Assembly: GCA_036346355.1 (NCBI GenBank)
Contig: JAYEVF010000027.1
Coordinates: 124,001-188,000, forward strand
DNA: 64,000 nucleotides
Direction: 5' to 3'
Origin: Rhipidocladum racemiflorum
Lineage: Eukaryota > Streptophyta > Magnoliopsida > Poales > Poaceae
Below are positions 57,095 through 64,000 of the stretch, piece after piece. Both the position numbers and the translations under genes were made by a program. Each line of letters begins with the position of its first letter. Position 1 is the stretch's first letter. The notes below the pieces were generated by a model. The model saw only the letters and a list, made by a program, of their open reading frames with translations. It was not told the DNA's origin and did no database searches.

Positions 57095-60000
57095 GAGTTA
57101 GGTCGGTGAAGAGATGAGGGTTCTCAGATCGAAGGTGATCTTCATGCTCCCATGTAGCCTAATCGGGAGTATGGTTGCTCCACTGATCCTTGAAGAATTT
57201 GATGGTGTGATTCCGAGTGACAAGTTCTCGTTCGTCCAGAATACAAACTGGATACTCCTTGTATGTCAAGTCGGGTTGCAATTTGAGGGTGTCCAAACTC
57301 GTAACTTCGGTCGAAACACGAAGGCACTTCTTCAATTGAGAGTCTTGAAAGACATCATGTACCTCGGAGAGGGAAGGTGGAAATTCCAATTGATATGCCA
57401 CAACTCCTCGCCTTGCTATGATCCGGAAAGGTCCGATGTAGCGAGGTGCTAGCTTTCCTTTCACTTGGAAACGATGAATACCTTTCTTTGGAGAAAACTT
57501 GAGATAGACGTGATCATTCACCTCAAAGGTTAATGCACGACGACGGCGATCAGCATAGCTCTTTTGATGAGACTGTGCCGTCCGCAATTGTTCTCGGATT
57601 ATCCGGACTCGCTCTCTCACCTCGATGACCAAGTCCGGGCCAAAGATGGGTCTTTCTCTGGATTCAGACCTATTGAGTGGAGTCCTACAAGATCTTCCGT
57701 AAAGTGCTTCAAATGACGACATTTGAAGACTAGCTTGATAGCTATTGTTGTAGGAAAACTCCGCGAATGGCAAGCACTTCTCCCAATCCTTGCCGTATGT
57801 AAGAGCACAAGCTCTAAGCATGTCCTCAAGGATTTGATTCACTCTCTCAGCTTGTCCATCAGTCTGAGAATGATATGAAGTGCTGAAAGAGAGTCGAGTT
57901 CCCATGGCTTGGTGAAGACATTGTCAAAAATGCGAGGAAAACTGGGTACCTCGATCTGAGACAATCCTCTTGGGAACACCATGAAGAGATACGATTCGAG
58001 AGAGATACAGCTCTGCCAACTTGCTTACCGTATCGGTAACCTTGACGGGAAGAAAATGAGCAGTCTTTGTCAATCGGTCAACGATTACCCAAATAGAGTC
58101 GAATCCCTTTTGCGTCCTGGGCAATCCGGTGATGAAATCCATGCCGATCTCCTCCCATTTACACAAGGGAATCGGTAGTGGCTGGAGTGTACCGGCTGAA
58201 TGCAAATGGTCGGCTTTCACCCTTCGGCATACATCACACTCGGCAACATACCGGGCGATTTCTCGCTTCATCTGGGTCCACCAAAGTCTTGGCTTAAGAT
58301 CCTGGTACATCTTTGTACTCTCGGGGTGAATAGAGAATGAGGAATTTTGAGCTTCATTAAGAATGGATTGCTTCAAGTCTCTACAATTTGGCACCACTAG
58401 TCGCTTGCCGAACCACAAGACACCTTGGGGTTCTTCATTGAAGCAATTAGCTTTGCCTTGCTCGATGTCGGCTCGGATGAGTGCCATGCCTTTGTCTGCC
58501 TTTTGAGATTCTTTAATCTAGTCCAAGAGGTCCGATTTGATCTCAAGGGCAGCAAGAAATCCCTGATTGACTACTTCTAATCCGAGTCTTCGGAATTCAG
58601 CGCACATGGCATTTGATTCCGGTTCTGCCAAAATGCGATTGCATTGTGATTTCCGGCTCAAAGCATCGGCAATGACATTGGCTTTTCCGAGATGATGATG
58701 AAGTCCCATGTCGTAGTCTTTGATCAATTCGAGCCATCTTCTTTGCCTCAAGTTCAGATCAGCTTGAGTGAAGATGTACTTCAAGCTCTTGTGATCAGTG
58801 TAGATCTCGCAACGATTACCGATGAGGTAATGTCGCCAAATTTTTAGGGCATGCACCACAGCTGCTAGCTCTAAGTCATGGGTTGAATAATTCATCTCAT
58901 GCGGCCTCAATTGCCTTGATGCATATGCCACCACTCGGCCTCCTTGCATAAGTACACAACCGAGTCCGAGGCGTGATGCATCGCAATATATGTCGAAGGC
59001 CTTATGAATGTACGGCAGCACTAAGACTGGTGCAGTGGTCAAGCGATCCTTCAACAATTGGAAACTCGCTTCACACTCCACTGATCATAAAAACTTCTCC
59101 TTCTTCAAGAGTCCGGTTAGTGGTTTTGCAATCTTGGAGAAGTTCTCCACGAACCGGCGGTAGTAACCCGCAAGTCCGAGAAAACTCCGAACTTCTGTGA
59201 CGGCTTTGGGCTGTCCCCAATTAAGTATTGATTGCACTTTGCTTGGATCAACTGCAACACCACCTTCTGATAGCACATGGCCTAAGAAAGTAACCTCCCT
59301 TAGCCAAAATTCACATTTGCTGAATTTTGCATAAAGTCGGTGTTCTCGCAGTTTTCCAAGAACAGTTCAAAGGTGCACTTCATGTTCTTCTTCAGACTTG
59401 GAGTAGATGAGAATGTCGTCAATGAAGATGACAACAAATTTGTCAAGATACTCCATGAAGACTGAATTCATCAAGCTCATGAAGTAGGCCGGTGCATTGG
59501 TTAAACCGAAAGACATGACGGTATACTCGTATAGACCATAACGAGTAAAGAATGCTGTCTTCGGAATGTCTCCCGCCCTGATTTTGATCTGATGGTAGCC
59601 TGACCTCAAATCAATCTTGGAGAATATACGGGCTCCGGCCATTTGATCGAACAAATCATCTATACGAGGGAGTGGATATTTGTTCTTGACCGTTACTTCA
59701 TTCAGCGGACGGTAATCAACACACATCCGCAAACTGTTGTCCTTCTTCACAAATAGTACCGGGCATCCCCAGGGTTAGGAGCTCAGTCGAATGAAGCCCT
59801 TTTCTTGCTGCTCCGCGAGTTGTTTCTTCAATTCAATCAACTCATTCGGAGGCATTCGGTATGGACGTTTAGAAATTGGAGCCGTTCCGGGCAGCAATTC
59901 AATAACAAATTCAACTTCCCGGTCCGGCGGCATCCCTGGTAATTCTTCTGGAAAGATATCCGGATAGTCACATACCACTAGTACATCACTCATCCCGAGA

Positions 60001-60152
60001 AATGGCTCATCCCTCAAGGCATAGAGATGAGTAGAAGCAGAACTAGGCGCAAAGACAACTTGCTCGCCGCTTGCACTAGTGAGGGAGATGGATCTTTGTG
60101 CACTCTGCACAATTGATGCATCCACGATGCCTGGACAACCAATCCATCCCAA
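57069..60152 (-). pseudogene. pol: Chromovirus pol with six in-frame stops
   Basis: A nearly colinear reading gives reverse transcriptase (59367-59750, with FIDDIL), RNase H (58518-59081, IYCDAS and YTDHKSLKY), integrase zinc finger and catalytic parts (57924-58487, CDVCRRVK, MDFITGL, SDRGTQF), the rest of integrase with QAERVNQ, and a chromodomain (QWSNHTPD) ending about 57130. Stops fall at PWGC, after EVHL, after KEKFL, after SDLLD, after SSHF and after HTPD. Nearly all fit a single C-to-T or G-to-A change of Trp, Arg, Gln or Ser codons. Few length changes are seen, so inactivation looks recent and by point mutation. Domain order is as in the element at 27187. Confidence 0.92.
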
Positions 60153-60440
60153 GAATAACTACAATTCCCTCCGTCTTGATCACTATCAAATTGGCCAGAA
60201 ATCCTACCCTATTAATTTCAATGTTAACTCCCTGACAAATTTGGTCGGTTCTAAACTCTGTTCCTGGTGCTCTAATGAGAAGGGGTGGATGCATTGGTTG
60301 GATAGAAAACCCATTATATGCAGCAAACCCCTTTTTGATGAATGAGTGTGATGCTCCTGAATCAAATAATACGGTAGTTGGGTATGAGTTGACAAGAAGC
60401 GTACCCAACACCATGTCCGGTGCAGTCTGAGCTTCCTCGG
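60076..60440 (-). pseudogene. Chromovirus aspartic protease
   Basis: The open stretch contains VLFDSGASHSFI, the DSGA active site, and ILGMDWL, the conserved motif near the end of the retropepsin fold. A frameshift around 60100-60150 separates it from the reverse transcriptase frame. It would release the mature proteins from the polyprotein. Confidence 0.85.
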
Positions 60441-61621
60441 CATTGACATGGTTGATGCGACCATGTGGTTGTACCGGTGCGGCTCTTGGTGGAGCTGGTC
60501 GTGGTGGTGGTGCGGCTCCAGCTGCATTTGGCGTTCGAGCCCCTGATGTCGCTGGGTTCCTTTGTGGACATTGGCGCACAAAGTGCCCCGGCTTCTTGCA
60601 CTGATAGCACACTAAAACTGGGCGACCTTGAGTGTTACCTCCCTGCTGATTCTCACCGACATTCGGCGGAAAAATCTGCTGCGGAGGACGCGCAACATGT
60701 ACCGGAGGTCTTGGGGGTGTGGGACCTTGGAAGTTGGGAGGTGGGGGACGAGGGGGCGTGCGGCTGTTGTGAGCTGTTATTTGCTGCAATCTGTGCAGCC
60801 CGCTTGCGTTTGCGCTACTCCTCCAACCTTCCCCGTTTCTCATCCACCACTATAGCTTTGTTGACCAAGTGTTGGAAATTGCGAAAATTATGTGTAGCGA
60901 GCTCTAGCTGCAATTCCTCGAAGAGTCCCTCCATGAAGCGCTCTTGTTTGCACTCATCGGTGGAGGTGTCATCTGGAGCATAACGAGCCAAGTAGTTGAA
61001 CTCATGAAGATACTCCATGACGGATTTGCCACCTTGCTTCAACGTGAGGAATTCGCGCTTCTTGATGGCCATAACACCCGTGGGAACATGAGCCTTGCGA
61101 AAGACCGCACAAAACTCTGCCCACGTGAAGCTGTCCCACCATGCGCATGCTGCTCCATCAAGTTGATGAGAAGCATAAAGGACCTTCTCATGATCTGGAC
61201 ACTGAGCAATGGCAAGCTTGCGCTCAATGGTCCGAAGCCAGTCATCCGCTTCAAGTGGATCCTCAGCATGGGAAAATAGCGGTGGCTGTGTGCAAAGAAA
61301 CTCGCCGAGCCCTCCCGCGGCATGATGTCCGGCCCCTTCGGCACCTCGAAACAGTCCCGGGGCAGCGGCCGTGTTGCAAGCAATTTATTGCAAGATCAAA
61401 GTTTGATCCTACCTGTTTTGCTCAATCATGGCAAGAACTTGGGCCATTGTTGGAGGTGGTGGAAGTTCCTCCTCCTCGCGAGAATGGCGTGGATTTTGAC
61501 TGTGAGATGACTCCGGGTTGTCATTAGCAACACCCTGAGTTTGCTCCTCAGCTACTCGAGAGCCCAAAGAGTGTGGCCTCGCCTCTTGCTGAGTTTGCGA
61601 TCGAGTTGTAGCTCCTGCCAT
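60441..61621 (-). pseudogene. gag: Chromovirus gag, broken
   Basis: ATG at 61621 (MAGATTRSQTQQ). Core motifs follow: DPLEADDWLR, AFRKAHVPTG-like FRKAHVPTG, FNYLARYAPDD, FRNFQHLVNKA, and a CCHC knuckle CYQCKKPGHFVRQC. Stops at 61409-61411, soon after (LQ*), and after GRLEE all fit CAG/CAA to TAG/TAA. About a dozen residues seem missing between DSFT and WAEF, and one indel lies in the proline-rich linker. Confidence 0.85.
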
Positions 61622-61926
61622 TCAGTTGTCAAACCAAAATTAACAACATTGGGCAAAAGAGCCACAAGTATGTGTAAATTGAGATTCTGGATGGAAAGGT
61701 ACAAGCATGACAATCCACCATTATGCAGCAAGAAAGCATACATCACAACCACAAGCATTCAATTACGGAAGTTCATAATCTCCATTAGCTTCAACGATAC
61801 AATAGCAAGATTCCAAGACGATACAAAAGGACATAGCCTAAATTACACGATAGAGTCTATTACATAACTTCGAATTAAGATAGTTCATCCTCACATAGGA
61901 GTTACGACTAATTCAACCAAGACAAC
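61622..61926 (-). other. Spacer between the upstream ORF and gag
   Basis: 305 bases, AT-rich, without an open frame. It separates the stop of the extra ORF (61927) from the gag ATG. Gag translation would need reinitiation, leaky scanning or splicing out of the first ORF. Confidence 0.6.
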
Positions 61927-62742
61927 TCAAATGTCTCTAAGGAAGCCCTGGGGAAACACGTCCAAAAGATGGTATTCCGGTGATCCCGTATCTTCAGGAT
62001 CCAAGGAGCTAGTGAGATGTTGAGGGGACCCCAAGTAGGATGTAGGTGCTCCTGATAACCCTTGCGCACGAAGACGCATTGCGTTGGCCGAGTTGAGGCG
62101 CACACGGCTGGGGTTGAAGTGTTGGGCCTCCACCCCCGCCACGCGTGGGAATTGGAAAGGGTCTGGAGCTGCATCGTGGGGCGAAGTAGAATTGTGCCCG
62201 TACACCACATTCCGTGGCATGAGACCAGTCTGCAAAAATTGATGAAGATGCCCCTGGGCGGCGTGAAGACGGGCACGAGTCTCCCATAAATCGTGAACCA
62301 CACAACGATGAGCCCGGTCCAAGGTACGGACCAAGCTCGCCAACTGGCGGACGGATCGGTCTTCTCCCAGTTCGACCTCCATGACGTAGTTGTAGGTACC
62401 CGCTGGTCCTCGCTGTGGGAAGTAAAGAAACAGAGGCTCAAGTAGCTCCCGTAGATCATGATGAAGATGGCACATGGCAACATATGCCACCTCTTGGATT
62501 GCCATCCCAATGGATGTCCCTCGTGCTTGGAAGTGATGGGGAATGCTCCCCGGCATCATCCGGGCGATGATGTGGACTGTGGCAGTGTAGTTCTCCAATC
62601 CAGGTCCCAAAGCTCTCCCGTACACCGCGTACTCGGGTGCATAAGTGAAGCTGGCCCTCCAGAGCATGTCCCTGAGGAGGGAAGGGAAACCGTCCACATC
62701 CTCAGTGCGGGTAACTGAAGGACCATGTGGAGGTCCATCCAT
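61927..62742 (-). CDS. Extra ORF upstream of gag, TE-associated protein with a possible dsRNA-binding-like fold
   Basis: 271 intact codons, MDGPPHGPSVTRTEDVDG to QGFLRDI, just inside the 5' end of the chromovirus. Although gag and pol next to it are full of stops, this frame is open. Residues about 15-100 suggest helix-strand-strand-strand-helix: an N-terminal helix (FPSLLRDMLWRAS), strands YAVYGRAL, NYTATVHII and HHFQARG, and a helix with small residues (SIGMAIQEVAYVAMCHL). That spacing recalls double-stranded RNA-binding domains, but basic residues are few. Residues about 125-165 look like a coiled coil. I recall similar hypothetical proteins in grass retrotransposons, but no function. It shares the strand of gag. 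Confidence 0.7.
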   Translation of the reverse strand: MDGPPHGPSVTRTEDVDGFPSLLRDMLWRASFTYAPEYAVYGRALGPGLENYTATVHIIARMMPGSIPHHFQARGTSIGMAIQEVAYVAMCHLHHDLRELLEPLFLYFPQRGPAGTYNYVMEVELGEDRSVRQLASLVRTLDRAHRCVVHDLWETRARLHAAQGHLHQFLQTGLMPRNVVYGHNSTSPHDAAPDPFQFPRVAGVEAQHFNPSRVRLNSANAMRLRAQGLSGAPTSYLGSPQHLTSSLDPEDTGSPEYHLLDVFPQGFLRDI

Positions 62743-62850
62743 GTTTGTGATGAGTATTTGACTTTATTTGAGCAAGGTGTCCTCAGGTTTGAGTTTGATT
62801 TGACTCGGTATTGCATGTTTGAATTAATGATAATTGTGGACTAACATGCT
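62743..62850 (-). other. Remnant of the chromovirus 5' leader
   Basis: About 100 AT-rich bases before the Copia LTR. Primer binding site and 5' LTR of the chromovirus are not seen and would lie beyond the Copia insertion. Confidence 0.45.
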
Positions 62851-63750
62851 GGAAGAAAAAGGTGAGTGTATTTTGGAATGTGCAAAATGGTTTGGTCCTT
62901 GTGGTACAGGTTCTTGAGGCAGCTATGGTCGTTGGTGAGTACCGGGACTAGGTCGGGAGAACCGAGGTCCGGAGCGGTCGAGGATGCTGACGAGATGGTT
63001 GGGCTCAAACCAAGATCACTTGGACGTCATGGAAATGGACTTGAGGTGGCTCAAGGTTTCCGGTTCGGGTTGGAGGCTCGAAGAGGTGGAAACTGAGCGG
63101 TCAAGTCCGGCGGATGAAGGCCCGTTGCATCGGGTTGACCGGGTTTTGTTTAAAACCCATGTATGACCAATGTGGCCCATGTAAAGCCCATGTGTTGGGT
63201 GAAATGAGTGGCTTAATCCTAGCCCTTGGTGGAGTGCCCTAGGGTTTGGGACTCATCCAAGGGTGGTAGGTGGCCCTAGAGTAGTATAAATAGAGGGGGA
63301 GGGGTGCCCTCCCTCACTTGAAGGTTTGAGTTGCTCCTTTGAGCTTTGCCCACATGAAGTGAGGCTTTGTAAACCTTCCAACCAGAAAATACAAAGATTT
63401 TCTTTACATTCTTGTGAATTGAAATTCCGCATTTACATTATGTCTTTACTTTACGCAATTTAAATTCAGCATTTACTTTCCCGCATGTGAAAAGAAGTAT
63501 TTGAATTGATCCCTCTTTGCTTTGGACACTTGACAACCAGGATTGTGATTTAAAAATCCCTCACATGATTCATGGTTCTCATCCATGTAAGCTAGGGATA
63601 CACATAGTTGTCTTGTCGTTCTGGTTTTGCAGGTTTTTGCGAGTTTTGAGGAGCACCATTTTCTTTGCGGGATTGTCGTAAGTACTTTGAGTGGGGGAAA
63701 TTTTATTTGGGATCATTCACCCCCCCTCTAATCGCCATCTCGATCTTTCA
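62851..63750 (+). mobile_element. 5' LTR of a Sirevirus-like Copia element
   Basis: The end is clear: TTCACCCCCCCTCTAATCG...TTTCA, two bases before a tRNA-iMet primer site, a hallmark of Sirevirus LTRs as I know them. TATAAATAG at 63285-63293. The left end is placed at TGTGGACTAACATGC but could differ. No second LTR in the window. Confidence 0.7.
63285..63293 (+). promoter_or_regulatory. TATA box of the Copia LTR
   Basis: TATAAATAG followed by AGGGGGAGGGG. Confidence 0.65.
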
Positions 63751-63752
63751 AT

Positions 63753-63764
63753 TGGTATTAGAGC
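63753..63764 (+). other. Primer binding site (initiator tRNA-Met type)
   Basis: TGGTATTAGAGC, one base different from TGGTATCAGAGC. Confidence 0.85.
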
Positions 63765-63805
63765 TGGTTTTCCTCTTTTATAGATCTTGACCGGTCTCAA
63801 AAGCC

Positions 63806-64000
63806 ATGGCGACGGACAAGTACTCCTCAAAGCCTCCAATTTTTGCTGGAGTTGATTATCCGTTTTGGGAGGTTCGGATGGAGACATACATCACTGCCTA
63901 GTGCTTTTATTTATGGCAGAAGGTGAACGACCCGTATGAGGTTCCGGCCGATGAGAACGTCAACGCCGCAAACATGGCTGACGTTGAGGCAAATGCTAAG
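63806..64000 (+). pseudogene. gag: Copia (Sirevirus-like) gag, start only, with an early stop
   Basis: ATG at 63806 opens MATDKYSSKPPIFAGVDYPF and WEVRMETYITA, the typical beginning of Sirevirus gag (substrate-like PPxFxGxxYxxW). A TAG at 63899-63901 follows after 31 codons. The same frame then continues FYLWQKVNDPYEVP to the window end. It is partial because the window ends. The stop makes this copy probably non-functional. Confidence 0.82.

Noticed and set aside
60465..60983. 172-codon plus-strand frame
   Set aside because: Antisense shadow of the gag region of the second chromovirus.
1..64000. Host protein-coding genes, tRNA genes, prokaryotic features
   Set aside because: I looked for domain-bearing frames outside transposable elements and for tRNA-like or bacterial signals and saw none.

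Overview
The window looks like repeat-rich DNA from a flowering plant, most probably a grass (Poaceae). I recognise no host gene. Almost all of it can be assigned to LTR retrotransposons nested in one another, plus one CACTA-type DNA transposon. The grass call rests on the element types together: chromovirus-type Ty3/gypsy elements with 2.6-4 kb LTRs, Tat-lineage elements with an antisense ORF of the 'putative gypsy type transposon' (transposase_28) type, a Sirevirus-like Copia element, and a plant-type 5S rRNA sequence. I ran no search, so family names are recognition from memory.

Layout. 1-8.4 kb: 3' LTR and pol tail of a chromovirus (minus strand), fused to LTR fragments. 8.4-10.5 kb: another LTR. 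10.5-11.9 kb: 5' LTR, primer binding site and start of gag of a Tat-like element (plus strand), cut by an LTR at 11893. 11.9-18.7 kb: that LTR, itself carrying a solo LTR (14007-17559, duplication TTGAC). 18.7-22.2 kb: a further LTR. 22.2-44.2 kb: one solo LTR (duplication GCATC) split by a full-length chromovirus (24324-34747; gag-pol 27187-31613) and by a second solo LTR (35576-43480). That one holds a third, opposite solo LTR (35764-40151, duplication CCTCG), which holds a CACTA-like element (37884-38871) with an embedded 5S rRNA copy. 44.2-50.6 kb: 3' part of a plus-strand Tat element with antisense ORFs, a 72-bp tandem array and its 3' LTR. A solo LTR (46880-49108, duplication TCAGC) interrupts the main antisense ORF. 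50.6-53.2 kb: minus-strand Tat element (protease, gag, 5' LTR). 53.2-54.4 kb: two plus-strand LTR pieces. 54.4-62.8 kb: a chromovirus with stop codons in gag-pol but an intact extra ORF upstream of gag. 62.8-64 kb: 5' LTR, primer binding site and gag start of a Sirevirus-like Copia element.

The most unusual signal lies inside the long LTRs. In at least eight different LTRs, of several diverged families, the transcribed strand carries the same gene-like arrangement: a promoter-proximal exon ending at a GT donor, a short exon (63-117 nt where intact) ending AG|GCAAG, and a third exon soon reaching a stop. The second intron would be of the rare GC-AG type. The reading phase is kept across it, and the predicted peptides are acidic with a shared junction (EQ then G then ED/EE). 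Inside that intron lie two blocks also conserved across families: palindromes TATTCGAATA or TAATCGATTA with CTCTGCAGAG, and a GAGTAC-GTACTC hairpin just before the acceptor. I know of no description of such an LTR-embedded spliced micro-gene.
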